Below are positions 53,705 through 63,106 of a stretch of DNA of 64,000 bases, one piece after another (within the stretch, counting starts at the first letter, position 1; each line of letters begins with the position of its first letter). The notes under the pieces are model-generated. The model was not told the origin of the DNA, ran no database searches, and saw nothing but the letters and a program-made list of their open reading frames with translations. Location: the NCBI RefSeq assembly GCF_013822795.1, contig NZ_PNLB01000005.1, positions 1 through 64,000 of the forward strand. Reading direction: 5' to 3'. This stretch comes from Phenylobacterium sp. GTDB lineage: Bacteria > Pseudomonadota > Alphaproteobacteria > Caulobacterales > Caulobacteraceae. Made by a program: the position numbers and the translations under genes.

Positions 53705-53883
53705 GGCGCGGCTTTTGGACCATTGGGCGTTGAAATTCCACTGATGTCCCGCTGTCGGGCCCGGGCCGTCATCCGGCCTGGGTCGAGAACCGGGATGGCG
53801 CCTAGGGGATCGGCCAGCTTGTCGGAACGCTGCTATCGGCGTAATCCGGCTCCTTTCGCACTTGCAGCATTTTTAGAGATCCC

Positions 53884-54744
53884 ATGGAAACGCCCGAAAT
53901 CCTCACCGAGTCCCTGGCCCTTGAGCGCATCGAGGTGAACCTGTTCCGCGGCGTTTCGCCCGAGGACGGTCCAGGCCGGATCTTCGGCGGCCAGGTGATC
54001 GCGCAGTCGCTGCTGGCGGCCTACGAGACGGTCGAGGACCGGATCTGCCACTCGCTGCATTGCTACTTCATCCGTCCGGGCGACCCGCGGATCCCGATCC
54101 TGTTCGAAGTCGACCGCTCGCGCGACGGCGGCACCTTCACCACCCGGCGGGTGATCGCCGTGCAGAACGGCAAGCAGATCTTCAACCTGGCCGCCTCGTT
54201 CCAGGTCGCCGAGGAGGGCTTCGAACACCAGGCCCCGATGCCGGCGGTGCGCAGCGCCGACGACATGGCCGCTGAGGCCGAGGCCCAGAAGAAAGCCGTG
54301 CTGGACGGCATGAGCGAAGAGATGCGCCGGATGATGAACCGGCCGCGCCCGATCGAGATGGTCGGTCGCGACAACTACGGCTTTGGCCGCAAGCCCAAGC
54401 CGAGCGAGCCCAAGAGCGACACCTGGATGCGGGCCGTGGCGCCGATCGGCGACGATGCGCGCATGCACCAGGTGATCCTGGCCTACGCCTCGGACATGAA
54501 CCTGCTGTCGACCGCGATGCGCCCGCACGGCGTCGCCTGGCAGACGCCTGGCCTGCAGTCGGCCAGCCTCGACCACGCCATGTGGTTCCACAAGCCGTCG
54601 AACTTCAACGACTGGCACCTCTATACGCAGGACAGCCCCAGCGCCTCGGGCGGCCGCGGCTTCGTGCGCGGCGCGATCTATGGCCAGGACGGAACGCTGG
54701 TCGCCTCGGTGGCCCAGGAAGGGCTGATGCGACTGAAGAAGTAG
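53884..54744 (+). CDS. tesB: Acyl-CoA thioesterase II
   Basis: 286 residues, double-hotdog TesB. LERIEVNLFRGVSPEDGPGRIFGGQVIAQSL (first half), SLHCYFIRPGDPRIPILFEVDRSRDGGTF, then SLDHAMWFHKP with the catalytic Asp region and DSPSASGGRGFVRGAIYGQDG, all typical. Hydrolyses medium/long acyl-CoA. It is preceded by 179 nt with a repeat fragment and followed by a clear terminator. Placed inside the ribosomal trmD/rimM region by some past rearrangement. Confidence 0.95.
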   Translation: METPEILTESLALERIEVNLFRGVSPEDGPGRIFGGQVIAQSLLAAYETVEDRICHSLHCYFIRPGDPRIPILFEVDRSRDGGTFTTRRVIAVQNGKQIFNLAASFQVAEEGFEHQAPMPAVRSADDMAAEAEAQKKAVLDGMSEEMRRMMNRPRPIEMVGRDNYGFGRKPKPSEPKSDTWMRAVAPIGDDARMHQVILAYASDMNLLSTAMRPHGVAWQTPGLQSASLDHAMWFHKPSNFNDWHLYTQDSPSASGGRGFVRGAIYGQDGTLVASVAQEGLMRLKK

Positions 54745-54752
54745 TCTCAGGT

Positions 54753-54784
54753 GGCGGCGGGCTTCGGCTTGCCGCCTTTGTTTT
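54753..54784 (+). terminator. Rho-independent terminator after tesB
   Basis: GGCGGCGGGC TTCG GCTTGCCGCC: 10-bp stem (two G-U pairs in RNA) with a UUCG tetraloop, followed by TTTGTTTT. It begins 9 nt after the tesB stop. A classic terminator. Confidence 0.92.
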
Positions 54785-54819
54785 ATGACTGCTAGGCTCG
54801 ACGCTTCCTCGGAGGGGGC

Positions 54820-56994
54820 GTGCGAGTGTTCGGACAGTTCCTCAGTGAGTTGAAGCGTCGAAACGTCATTCGTGTAGCCGCTGTCTACACGGTGACTGCC
54901 TGGGCGATTTTCCAGGTCGCCAAGACGATCTTCGAGACCCTCGAATTTCCCAAGTGGACCAGCCAGGCGGCGTTGATCGTTCTGGCGCTCGGCCTGCCGA
55001 TCGCGATGGTCATCGCCTGGGCGTTCGAGCGCGCGCCGGACGGCACGATCCACCGGACGAAGACGCCGGAAGGCGAGGAGGCGCCGGCCAAGACCGGCCT
55101 GACCCGGCTGGACGTGCTGCTGCTGGGCGGCCTTGGCCTGGTGCTGGGCGTCACCGCCGCGCAGGTCAGCGGCGTGCTGCGCGGCCCGATGCAGATGCTG
55201 GGCGGCGGCCCGCCGGACAAGTCGGTGGCGGTGCTGCCGTTCGAGACCTTCAGCCAGGCCCAGGACGCCGAGTACTTCGCCGACGGCCTGACCGAGGAGG
55301 TGATCAACAGCCTGGCGCAGTCGCCGGAGCTGAAGGTCGCCGGCCGCACCTCGAGCTTCTATTTCAAGGGCAAGCACCAGGATCTGCGCGAGGTCGGCAA
55401 GAAGCTGGGCGTGGCGCACGTGGTCGAGGGCAGCGTGCGGCGCGAGGGCGATCGCCTGCGGGTCACCTGCCAGCTGGTGGCCTGCAAGGACGGCTTCCAC
55501 CTGTGGTCGGAGACCTATGACCGCCAGATGGTCGACGCCCTGGACCTGCAGACCGAGATCGGTGAGGCCGTCGCCGAGGCGATGAAGGTCAAGCTGGCCC
55601 TGAGGGGCGCGCGGCCGAACGACGAGACGCCTCGCGACCCCGCCGCCTACACCCTGCAACTCACCTCGATGGCCCAGCTTCGTCGCCAGGATCCAGACTC
55701 GCTGAAGGCCGCGCGGGCCGGCTTCGAGCAGCTGATGGATCTGGAGCCGCGGAACGCCGCGGCCTTCGCAGGCTACGCCCAGGCGACGATGGTGCTGGCC
55801 CAGCAAGGACTGTCGATGGACATCGGCGAGGCCGGCCGCGTCGCTCAGGGCGCGATCGACAAGGCGGTGCAGATCGATCCGGAGTCGCCGGACGTCTGGA
55901 TGGCCAAGTCGATGATCGCGCGGGTGCTGAGCATCCGGGTCGGCGGCCCGCAATACGAACGGGCCTTCGACGAGGCGATCGCCCGGACCCTGAAGCTGGC
56001 CCCCAACAAGCCCGAGGCGCTGAGCGCCAAGGCCTCGCGCCTCAACGATCTGGGCCAGTCGGAGCAGGCGGTGGCGTTCGGGCGCAAGGCGTTGGCGCTC
56101 GATCCGTTGAACCGCTCGACGATCATGACCTACGGCAAGGCGCTGATGAATGCCGGCCAACTGGAAGAGTCCCAGCGCCAGTTCCATTCCGCGACCGAGC
56201 TCTATCCCGACTACGAGCAGGCCAAGTACCAGCTAGCCATGGTGCTGACCGAAAAGGGTCGGTTCGACGAGGCTGAGCCGTGGCTGAAGGCCATCGCGAC
56301 CGGCCATGACCCGTTCATTTCGCTGCAGACCTCGTGGGTCTACATGAACCTTGGCCTGCGCGAGGACGCCGATGCGACGCTGCGGGCGATCACCGAGTCG
56401 CCGGCCAAGGAGCTCGGGGAGGTGACGATCCTCTGCTACGACGGCGACTGGCGCGGGGCGCTGGCCATGGGCCGCTCGTTGATGGCCAAGGACGACGAAC
56501 CGTTCTGGCCGATGGTGGTGTTCCAGACCTCGGTGATGACCGGCAAGTACGCCGAGGGCATTGCAGCCCTGAAGACCTTGCGTCCCGACATCTTCTCGCC
56601 GGAACCGGCGGTGACCGGGCTGGACCTGGCCATGCCGACGGTGGCGGCGCACGCGCTGAACCGGACGGGCGACCGGGCGCAGGCCAAGCGGCTGCTCGAC
56701 GAGGTGCTGAAGGTGACCGCGCCCACGCCCGGTCAGCGGCCGCCGAACGACTCGCTCGTCGCCCGCGCCAAGGTGTTCGCCGAGAAGGGCATGCGGAACG
56801 AGGCGGTCGCGGCGCTGGAGAGCGCCTATCAGAACGGCTGGCGCGGCGTCTTCCTGTGGGACGAGAGCTTGTGGCTCGACCAGCAGCCGAACCTGCTGGC
56901 GCTGCGCGACGATCCTGCGGTCAAGGAGCTGATGGCCAAGGCGCGGACCGATCTCGCTCGCCAGCGCGAGGCGGTGTTGGCCCAGCGGGCCTAG
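54820..56994 (+). CDS. Membrane protein with TolB-N-like and TPR domains
   Basis: 724 residues. The N-terminus FLSELKRRNVIRVAAVYTVTAWAIFQ with hydrophobic segments up to about residue 125 is a known membrane module of adenylate-cyclase-associated and TPR proteins. Residues about 140-255 (KSVAVLPFETFSQAQDAEYFADGLTEEVIN ... HLWSETYDRQM) form the TolB-N-like/FlgO-like domain. The rest is TPR-type helices (RNAAAFAGYAQATMVLAQQGLSM onward). No cyclase or DNA-binding domain is present. The start is GTG at 54820 with GGAGGGGG. The role is unknown; such proteins often act in envelope scaffolding or signalling. Confidence 0.8.
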   Translation: MRVFGQFLSELKRRNVIRVAAVYTVTAWAIFQVAKTIFETLEFPKWTSQAALIVLALGLPIAMVIAWAFERAPDGTIHRTKTPEGEEAPAKTGLTRLDVLLLGGLGLVLGVTAAQVSGVLRGPMQMLGGGPPDKSVAVLPFETFSQAQDAEYFADGLTEEVINSLAQSPELKVAGRTSSFYFKGKHQDLREVGKKLGVAHVVEGSVRREGDRLRVTCQLVACKDGFHLWSETYDRQMVDALDLQTEIGEAVAEAMKVKLALRGARPNDETPRDPAAYTLQLTSMAQLRRQDPDSLKAARAGFEQLMDLEPRNAAAFAGYAQATMVLAQQGLSMDIGEAGRVAQGAIDKAVQIDPESPDVWMAKSMIARVLSIRVGGPQYERAFDEAIARTLKLAPNKPEALSAKASRLNDLGQSEQAVAFGRKALALDPLNRSTIMTYGKALMNAGQLEESQRQFHSATELYPDYEQAKYQLAMVLTEKGRFDEAEPWLKAIATGHDPFISLQTSWVYMNLGLREDADATLRAITESPAKELGEVTILCYDGDWRGALAMGRSLMAKDDEPFWPMVVFQTSVMTGKYAEGIAALKTLRPDIFSPEPAVTGLDLAMPTVAAHALNRTGDRAQAKRLLDEVLKVTAPTPGQRPPNDSLVARAKVFAEKGMRNEAVAALESAYQNGWRGVFLWDESLWLDQQPNLLALRDDPAVKELMAKARTDLARQREAVLAQRA

Positions 56995-57003
56995 GGGCCC
57001 GGC

Positions 57004-57381
57004 TCAGGTCGCCGGCTGCAAGGCGCGGGTGTAGGTGGCGAGGTCGAAGTAGTCGCGCCAGACCTTGATCTTGCCATCCTGCATCTCGAACACGCCGCAG
57101 CAGGGCAGGTCCACGGCGACCGCACCGACCATGGTGCGGTCCAGCCGCTCGGCGATGACCGTGTCGCCGCGGGACATCAGGGTCAGCACGTCCCACTCGG
57201 TCGATGTCCAGCCCCGCAGGAAGCCGGTGATGAAGCCGCGCAGGTTCTCCCGGCCGGTGACCGGCCTGGCGGGCATGTTGTGATAGGTGCCGTCCTCGGT
57301 GAAGAAGGCGACCAGCTCGTCAGGATCGAGCCGCGACCAGGCGGCGATGAAGTCGCGGATCGTCTGCTCGTTCTGGTCCAT
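57004..57381 (-). CDS. Limonene-1,2-epoxide hydrolase family (NTF2-like) protein
   Basis: 125 residues, SnoaL/NTF2-like fold. AFFTEDGTYHNMP, VIAERLDRTMV and FEMQDGKIKVWRDYFDLATY give the Arg and Asp residues that form the active site in limonene epoxide hydrolase. Epoxide activity is likely but not proven. It is convergent with the TPR gene and lies downstream of rimM on the same strand, 61 nt apart, so it may be read from the ffh-rpsP-rimM transcript. Confidence 0.85.
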   Translation of the reverse strand: MDQNEQTIRDFIAAWSRLDPDELVAFFTEDGTYHNMPARPVTGRENLRGFITGFLRGWTSTEWDVLTLMSRGDTVIAERLDRTMVGAVAVDLPCCGVFEMQDGKIKVWRDYFDLATYTRALQPAT

Positions 57382-57442
57382 GGTCGCCCCCCGGCTGTGT
57401 TGTTGCTCAACCTAGCGTTATGCGGGTGCGCAGCGCCAGACC

Positions 57443-57985
57443 TCAGTCGACGTCACGGCCTTCGTTGGGATCGGCCTCGATGACCGCTGGGGGCTCGGCG
57501 ATCAGCTTGCCTTGCGCGATGCGGACTTCCGGCACGGCCTCGCGCGTGAACGGCAGCCACCAGCTGGCGCCGGCCTTGGGCTGGATCTCGAGCAGGTCGC
57601 CGGCGCCGAAATCCTGGACGGCCTTGACCTTGCCCAGCAGTTCGCCGGAGGCGGTTTCGACGGTCAGGCCGATAAGGTCGGCGAGATAGAACTCGTCCTC
57701 CTCGGGCGGCGGCAGGCTGTCGCGAGAAATGTAGAGCTTCAGGCCGCGCAGGGCCTCGGCGGCATTGCGGTCGTCCACCCCCTTGAGGCGGGCGACGATC
57801 CCGCCCTTGGTCGGGCGGGCCGAAGCGATGGTCAGGGCGGGCGAGCCGTCCTGACGCATCAAGGTCTTGTAGCTCGCCAGGGCCATGGGGTCGGCGGTGA
57901 AGGTCGTGACCTTCACCTCGCCTCGCACCCCGTGGGCGGCGCCGACCTGGGCGACGAAAATCAGATTGCGCGTCTCGTCGCCCAT
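57443..57985 (-). CDS. rimM: 16S rRNA processing protein RimM
   Basis: 180 residues. FVAQVGAAHGVRGEVKVTTFTADPMALASY (N-terminal barrel), LKGVDDRNAAEALRGLKLYISRDSLP, EDEFYLADLIGLTV (linker) and the PRC-barrel end with LPFTREAVPEV. It aids 30S maturation by binding S19. It follows rpsP after 59 nt and, unlike the usual order, is not followed by trmD. Confidence 0.95.
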   Translation of the reverse strand: MGDETRNLIFVAQVGAAHGVRGEVKVTTFTADPMALASYKTLMRQDGSPALTIASARPTKGGIVARLKGVDDRNAAEALRGLKLYISRDSLPPPEEDEFYLADLIGLTVETASGELLGKVKAVQDFGAGDLLEIQPKAGASWWLPFTREAVPEVRIAQGKLIAEPPAVIEADPNEGRDVD

Positions 57986-58044
57986 ATCGGTCGAACCAAG
58001 GCCGTCTCGCCCCGGCGGTGGCCAGGGCGAGCGCGGCGATGGAC

Positions 58045-58533
58045 TTAGCCTTCGGTCTTTTCGGCGTCGCCTTCGGCGGCCGGAGCTTCAGCAGCGGCTT
58101 CTTCAGCGGCGGGCGCCTCGGCGGCCGGGGCTTCTTCGGCGACCGGTTCCGGCTCCGGAGCCGGCTGAGCGGCGGCTTCGGCAGCGGCGGCGGCGCGGTC
58201 GGCTTCGCGTTGAGCGCGCTCTTCAGCACGTTCCTTGGCCTTGCGGCCCGGCTCGGCCTTGTTCGGGTTGTTGCCGGCTTCCCACTTCACCAGGCCTTCG
58301 TTGGCCAGGAAACGGGCGACGCGGTCGGTCGGCTGGGCGCCCTTCTTGAGCCACGCCTGGATCGACTCGACCTTCAGGGTGACGCGAGCAGGATCGTCCT
58401 TCTTGAGCATCGGGTTGTAGGCGCCGACCTTCTCGATGAAGCGGCCGTCGCGCGGCGAGTGCGAGTCGGCGATGACGATGTTGTAGTAGGGGCGCTTCTT
58501 GGCGCCGCCACGGGCGAGACGGATCTTGAGCAT
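58045..58533 (-). CDS. rpsP: 30S ribosomal protein S16 with long C-terminal tail
   Basis: 162 residues, against about 80-90 in most bacteria. The conserved part is residues 1-85: [41 protein letters not shown] ... [17 protein letters not shown]. The remaining about 75 residues are Ala/Glu/Pro-rich and acidic ([23 protein letters not shown]), low-complexity and probably disordered. Long S16 tails occur in Alphaproteobacteria. It follows ffh after 20 nt. Confidence 0.96.
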   Translation of the reverse strand: MLKIRLARGGAKKRPYYNIVIADSHSPRDGRFIEKVGAYNPMLKKDDPARVTLKVESIQAWLKKGAQPTDRVARFLANEGLVKWEAGNNPNKAEPGRKAKERAEERAQREADRAAAAAEAAAQPAPEPEPVAEEAPAAEAPAAEEAAAEAPAAEGDAEKTEG

Positions 58534-58553
58534 GGGTTAGTCCTTTGTAAGCT

Positions 58554-60083
58554 CTAGGATTTCTTGAAGGGGTTGAAGCCCGGCGGCAGGTTGCCGAGGC
58601 CAGGAAGCTTCGGGCCGCCGGGACCGCCGAGGCCGGGCAGACCGCCCCCTTGGCTCGCCAGCTTGCCGAGTTCTTCCAGTTGTTTGGGATCTGGCGCCGG
58701 CATCTTGCCGCCGCCCAGGGCCTTGAGACGGTCCATGCCGCCGCCGCCCATCATGCCAGCCATGCGGGCGAAACCCTTGCCGCCGTCGCGGCTCATCATC
58801 TTGAAGGCGTCGGCCATCTGGCGGTGCTGCTTCAGGAGCCGGTTGATCTCGGCCACGTCGACGCCGGCGCCGGCGGCGATGCGGCGTTTGCGCGAGGCCT
58901 GCAGGATGTCGGGCTTCTTGCGCTCGGCCTTGGTCATCGAGGAGATGATGGCCATCTGGCGGTCGATCATCTTGTCGGAAACGTTGGCTTCCGAGAGCTG
59001 CTTCTTGACCTTCTGAACGCCTGGCAGCAGGCCCATCAGGCCTTCCATGCCGCCCATGCGCTTCATCTGGTTGAACTGCTCGGCCATCATGTCGAGGTCG
59101 AACTGGCCCTTGGCCAGCTTCTTGGCCATCGCCTCGGTCTTGGCGACGTCCAGGTCCTGCGCGGCTTTCTCGACCAGCGCGACGACGTCGCCCTGACCCA
59201 GGATGCGGCCGGCGACGCGGCGGGCGTCGAAGACGTCGAGGCCTTCGATCTTTTCCGACACGCCGAGGAACTTGATCGGCAGTCCGGTGACCGCGCGCAT
59301 CGACAGCGCCGCGCCGCCGCGGCCGTCGCCGTCGGCCCGCGTCAGCACCAGGCCGGTCAGCGGCAGGCGTTCGTGAAAGGCGGTGGCGGTGCGCACCGCG
59401 TCCTGGCCGGTCAAGCTGTCGGCGACCAGCAGGGTTTCGGTGGGCGAGGCGATCTTCGCGATCTCGGCCGCCTCGGCCATCATCGCTTCGTCGATGGTGG
59501 TGCGGCCGGCGGTGTCGAGGATGACGACGTCGAAGCCCTGCAGCTTGGCGGCGGACATGGCCCGGCGGGCGATGTCGGGGGCCGACTGGCCGGCGACGAT
59601 CGGCAGGCTCTCGACCCCGGCCTGCTTGGCGAGCAGGGCCAGCTGCTCCATGGCGGCGGGGCGGCGGGTGTCGAGCGAGGCCAGCAGGACCTTCTTGCGG
59701 TCCTTGGCGAGCTTCAGCGCCAGCTTGCCGGCGGTGGTGGTCTTACCCGAGCCTTGTAGGCCGGCCATCATGATGACGGTCGGCGGGTTGAGCGCGAGGT
59801 TCAGGCCCTCGGCGACATCGCCGCCCAGCATCTCGACCAGGCCGTCATAGGTGATCTTCACCACCTGATCGGCGGGGCGGATCGAGCGGATCACCTCCTC
59901 GCCGGCGGCCCGTTCCTTGGCCTTGGAGATGAACTCGCGGACGACGGGCAGGGCGACGTCGGCCTCGAGCAGGGCGACACGCACCTCGCGCAGGGCTTCG
60001 TCGATGTCCTTTTCCGAGAGCACGCCCCGCCCGGAGAGGCGGTCGAAGACCCCGGAAAGCCGATCTGTCAGTGCGTCGAACAA
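58554..60083 (-). CDS. ffh: Signal recognition particle protein Ffh
   Basis: 509 residues, SRP54 GTPase. N domain, then G domain with GLQGSGKTTTAGKLA, DTRRPAAMEQL, DTAGRTTIDEAMM and TRADGDGRGGAALSM, then the Met-rich M domain (MKRMGGMEGLMGLLPG, RKRRIAAGAGVDVAEINRLLKQHRQM) and a Gly/Pro-rich C-terminus. It delivers nascent membrane proteins to FtsY with 4.5S RNA. The start is TTG at 60083 with AGGAG 6 nt upstream. It heads the ffh-rpsP-rimM cluster. Confidence 0.96.
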   Translation of the reverse strand: MFDALTDRLSGVFDRLSGRGVLSEKDIDEALREVRVALLEADVALPVVREFISKAKERAAGEEVIRSIRPADQVVKITYDGLVEMLGGDVAEGLNLALNPPTVIMMAGLQGSGKTTTAGKLALKLAKDRKKVLLASLDTRRPAAMEQLALLAKQAGVESLPIVAGQSAPDIARRAMSAAKLQGFDVVILDTAGRTTIDEAMMAEAAEIAKIASPTETLLVADSLTGQDAVRTATAFHERLPLTGLVLTRADGDGRGGAALSMRAVTGLPIKFLGVSEKIEGLDVFDARRVAGRILGQGDVVALVEKAAQDLDVAKTEAMAKKLAKGQFDLDMMAEQFNQMKRMGGMEGLMGLLPGVQKVKKQLSEANVSDKMIDRQMAIISSMTKAERKKPDILQASRKRRIAAGAGVDVAEINRLLKQHRQMADAFKMMSRDGGKGFARMAGMMGGGGMDRLKALGGGKMPAPDPKQLEELGKLASQGGGLPGLGGPGGPKLPGLGNLPPGFNPFKKS

Positions 60084-60114
60084 GTCGAACTCCTATAGGC
60101 CCAAACGCAATCGA

Positions 60115-60142
60115 CCCCCGTGGACGATCACGTCGACGGGGG
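60115..60142 (-). promoter_or_regulatory. Hairpin in the leader of the ffh operon
   Basis: CCCCCGTGGACG ATCA CGTCGACGGGGG, 12-bp arms with one mismatch, 31-59 nt upstream of the ffh TTG start. It could fold in the leader RNA and affect expression of the ribosomal/SRP cluster, or be part of a promoter-region palindrome. Not a recognised riboswitch. Confidence 0.4.
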
Positions 60143-60260
60143 GCCTCGCCGCCCTCGTCCCACATTCGTCGTGGGGGTCGTGGCGGTGGAGGGCGCGAAT
60201 GCTATGCGCCAGAAGGGGGCGCTTATGCCCCTGTGGATGCTTTAGGTCAAGGATTTGAAG

Positions 60261-60289
60261 GGCGACGCCACTTCTTGCGTGGCGCCGCC
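60261..60289 (-). terminator. Probable terminator after the glycine-zipper gene
   Basis: On the minus strand GGCGGCGCCAC GCAAGAA GTGGCGTCGCC (11-bp stem, one mismatch), followed by CTTCAAATCC. It begins 15 nt after the stop of the SH3/glycine-zipper gene. The T-run is weak. Confidence 0.55.
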
Positions 60290-60304
60290 GCCCCGTGTGG
60301 GAGG

Positions 60305-61114
60305 TCAGCCCTGCACGACCCATTGGCCGTCGGAGCCTTTGCAGGCGGTGTGGCGCGAGGTTTCCGGAGCGCCGTTCTGGGTGCGGATGGTCTGGTCGAA
60401 GGTGCGGCAGACCGAATTGCCGCCGGCGTACTGGGCGCCGCCGACCGGCCGCACCACGGTGTCGGAGACGTAGCCGATCGCCTGGCCGTTGCGGCCGGCC
60501 AGCAGCCACGGCGTGCCGCTGACCCGGGCCAGGGCGTCGAAGGTCTGGCCGCCGTTCAGCTTGCCGACCACCGGCGCCGAGGTGGTCGGCCGGGCGCGGA
60601 TGTTGACGGCCTTGGGTGCGGTGTAGGGGCCGGAGGCGGCCTCGTAGGCCGGCGCCGGCTCGACGCCGTTCGCAAAGCGCAGGCCGTTCAGCGAGACCGG
60701 CTGGCCGCCGCCGCCGTTCGAGGTTGAGACGACGCGGACGTCGCCCGAGGCGCCGGTCTCCGCGTTGGACCACGACTGCGAGCCGCCGCGGTCGAGGGCG
60801 TTCTGGGCCGCGTACTGGGCCTTCTGCTGGTCGCTGCGCTGCATGCGGCAGCCGATGTACGAGCCAGCCGCCGCGCCGGCTGCCGCGCCGAGCACCGTTC
60901 CCAGCGTGCGCTCGTTCTTGGCGAGGTTGCTGCCGACCACGCCGCCGACCAGGCCGCCGATGACCGCCCCGCCGGCCTGCTTGTTGCCGCCCGCGTCGCA
61001 GCCGATGATCGAGGACAGCGGACTGCCCTGGCGCAGGGTCGGCTGGGCGCCCGCGGCGGCGGGCATGGCGAGAGCGACGGCGACGAGGGCCGCGGTGACT
61101 TGGGAAGGACGCAT
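60305..61114 (-). CDS. Glycine-zipper / SH3-domain envelope protein
   Basis: 269 residues. Signal peptide AALVAVALAMPAAAGAQ; a glycine zipper of the Rickettsia 17-kDa antigen type (GGAVIGGLVGGVVGSNLAKNERTLGTVLGAAAGAAAGSYIG) likely inserts in a membrane; a C-terminal bacterial SH3 domain (KAVNIRARPTTSAPVVGKLNGGQTFDALARV) may bind peptidoglycan. Cys residues (IIGCDAGG, IGCRMQR) are present, but there is no clear lipobox. ATG at 61114 with AGGAAA upstream. Probably periplasmic or outer-membrane associated. Confidence 0.85.
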   Translation of the reverse strand: MRPSQVTAALVAVALAMPAAAGAQPTLRQGSPLSSIIGCDAGGNKQAGGAVIGGLVGGVVGSNLAKNERTLGTVLGAAAGAAAGSYIGCRMQRSDQQKAQYAAQNALDRGGSQSWSNAETGASGDVRVVSTSNGGGGQPVSLNGLRFANGVEPAPAYEAASGPYTAPKAVNIRARPTTSAPVVGKLNGGQTFDALARVSGTPWLLAGRNGQAIGYVSDTVVRPVGGAQYAGGNSVCRTFDQTIRTQNGAPETSRHTACKGSDGQWVVQG

Positions 61115-61327
61115 ATCGGGTTTCCTGGACGGATCGTGGCCCCGGGCGGGGCGAACAAGCTCTGCCGGAAAATGCGCCTGCCCGCGGTTCTGTTCCATGC
61201 CGCGCGGCAATCAACAATTGTATCGGGCGGAAGGTCGGCTGCCGCCACGGCGCCCTTGACCTGACCCTTGCGCGGGCAGGTAATCGCCGCCGAACGTCGG
61301 ACACGCGGCGGCACAAGGGAGAACGCC

Positions 61328-63067
61328 ATGGAACGGGCCTATGACCTGGTGATCCGGGGCGGGATGCTGGCGGACGGATCGGGCCAGCCGGCTTTTGCGG
61401 CCGACGTCGCGGTCAAGGACGGGCTGATAGTTCAGGTCGGTCACGTCGCCGGCGCCGGGGCCGAGGAGATCGACGCCCGTGGCAAGCTGGTGACGCCGGG
61501 CTTCGTCGACATCCACACCCATTATGACGGCCAGGCGACCTGGGATCAGCGCATGCAGCCGTCGTCCTGGCACGGCGTGACCACCGTGGTGATGGGCAAT
61601 TGCGGGGTCGGCTTCGCCCCCTGCCGGCCCGCCGACCACGATCGGCTGGTGCGGCTGATGGAGGGGGTGGAGGACATCCCGTTCCCGGTGCTGACCGAGG
61701 GCCTGCCCTGGAACTGGGAGAGCTTCCCCGACTATCTCGACAGCCTTGAGGGCCGTCAGTTCGACGTCGACATCGGCGCCCAGCTGCCACACGCGGCGCT
61801 GCGGGTGTTCGTGATGGGCGAGCGCGGCGCCAACCGCGAGGACGCCACGGCCGACGACATCGCTGCGATGGCCGCCATCGCCAAGGGTGCGGTCGAGGCG
61901 GGGGCGCTGGGCTTTTCCACTTCGCGCACGCTCAACCACCGGACCAGCGACGGGCAGCCGACCCCGACCCTGACGGCTTCGGAAGATGAGTTGACCGGGA
62001 TCGCCATGGGGCTGGCCGCGGCCGGCAAGGGCGCGCTGCAGTTCGTCTCCGACTTCGGCGATCCGGAGGCGGAGTTCGCGATGCTGCGGCGGATCGTCGA
62101 GGCTTCGGGGCGGCCGCTGTCGTTCTCGCTGGTGCAAAGCCCGATCCAGCCGGCCCAGTGGCGGCTGCTGCTCGACCGGCTGGAGGACGCCAGCGGCGCC
62201 GGGCTGCCGATGCGGGCCCAGGTCTGCGGACGGCCGGTCGGGGTGCTGTTCGGCCTGGAGCTGACGCTCAATCCGTTCACCCACTATCCGAGCTACAAGG
62301 CGATCGCGGCGCTGCCGCTGGCCGAGCGCGCGGCCAGGCTGGCGGACCCTGAGTTCCGCGCCCAACTGCTCAGCGAAGGGAACGAGGCCTCGGCCGCCTT
62401 CGCCGCCAACATGACCCAGAACTGGAAGGTCATGTTCCTGATGGGCGAGACGCCGGACTACGAGCAGACCGCGGACCGCACAGTGCTGGCGCTGGCCAAT
62501 GCGCGCGGCGTGCGGCCCGAGGAATTGGCGCTGGACCACATGTTGACCAATGGCGGGCGCGGCATGCTGTATCTGCCGTTCCTCAACTACGCGAACGGCT
62601 CGCTGGACCCCTCGTTCGAGATGCTGAACCATCCGGATACGGTGCCTGGCCTGTCGGATGGCGGGGCGCATGTGGGAATGATCTGCGACGGCTCATTCCC
62701 GACCTCGAACCTGACGCTGTGGACGCGCGACCGCACGCGGGGGCCCAAGCTGCCGCTGGAGGCGATGGTGCGGATGCAGAGCCACGACACCGCCGCGGCC
62801 CTGGGTCTGCATGACCGCGGGCTGGTGGCGCCGGGCTACCGGGCCGATCTGAATGTCATCGACTATGACGGCCTGACGTTGGGCGCGCCGAGCGTCGCCT
62901 ACGATCTGCCGGCCGGCGGGCGGCGGCTGGTGCAGCGGGCCGACGGCTATGTGGCGACCATCGTGGCCGGGCAGGTCACCTATCGCGACGGCCAGCCGAC
63001 CGGCGCCCTGCCGGGCCGGCTGCTGCGCGGGGCGCAGGCGGCGCCTGCGGCGATCGCGGCGGAATAG
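61328..63067 (+). CDS. N-acyl-D-amino-acid deacylase-like amidohydrolase
   Basis: 579 residues of the D-aminoacylase/dihydroorotase-like metal amidohydrolases. [28 protein letters not shown] at the N-terminus, metal ligands in [31 protein letters not shown] with the Cys that can ligate zinc, [28 protein letters not shown] with the catalytic Asp, and the composite-domain end [25 protein letters not shown] at 61328 has AAGGGAG just upstream. The substrate could be N-acyl-D-amino acids or an unrelated amide; no transporter or racemase is adjacent. Confidence 0.88.
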   Translation: MERAYDLVIRGGMLADGSGQPAFAADVAVKDGLIVQVGHVAGAGAEEIDARGKLVTPGFVDIHTHYDGQATWDQRMQPSSWHGVTTVVMGNCGVGFAPCRPADHDRLVRLMEGVEDIPFPVLTEGLPWNWESFPDYLDSLEGRQFDVDIGAQLPHAALRVFVMGERGANREDATADDIAAMAAIAKGAVEAGALGFSTSRTLNHRTSDGQPTPTLTASEDELTGIAMGLAAAGKGALQFVSDFGDPEAEFAMLRRIVEASGRPLSFSLVQSPIQPAQWRLLLDRLEDASGAGLPMRAQVCGRPVGVLFGLELTLNPFTHYPSYKAIAALPLAERAARLADPEFRAQLLSEGNEASAAFAANMTQNWKVMFLMGETPDYEQTADRTVLALANARGVRPEELALDHMLTNGGRGMLYLPFLNYANGSLDPSFEMLNHPDTVPGLSDGGAHVGMICDGSFPTSNLTLWTRDRTRGPKLPLEAMVRMQSHDTAAALGLHDRGLVAPGYRADLNVIDYDGLTLGAPSVAYDLPAGGRRLVQRADGYVATIVAGQVTYRDGQPTGALPGRLLRGAQAAPAAIAAE

Positions 63068-63106
63068 CGCTTTGGCCTGAGCGCCGACACAGGCCATAAG
63101 CCCCGG

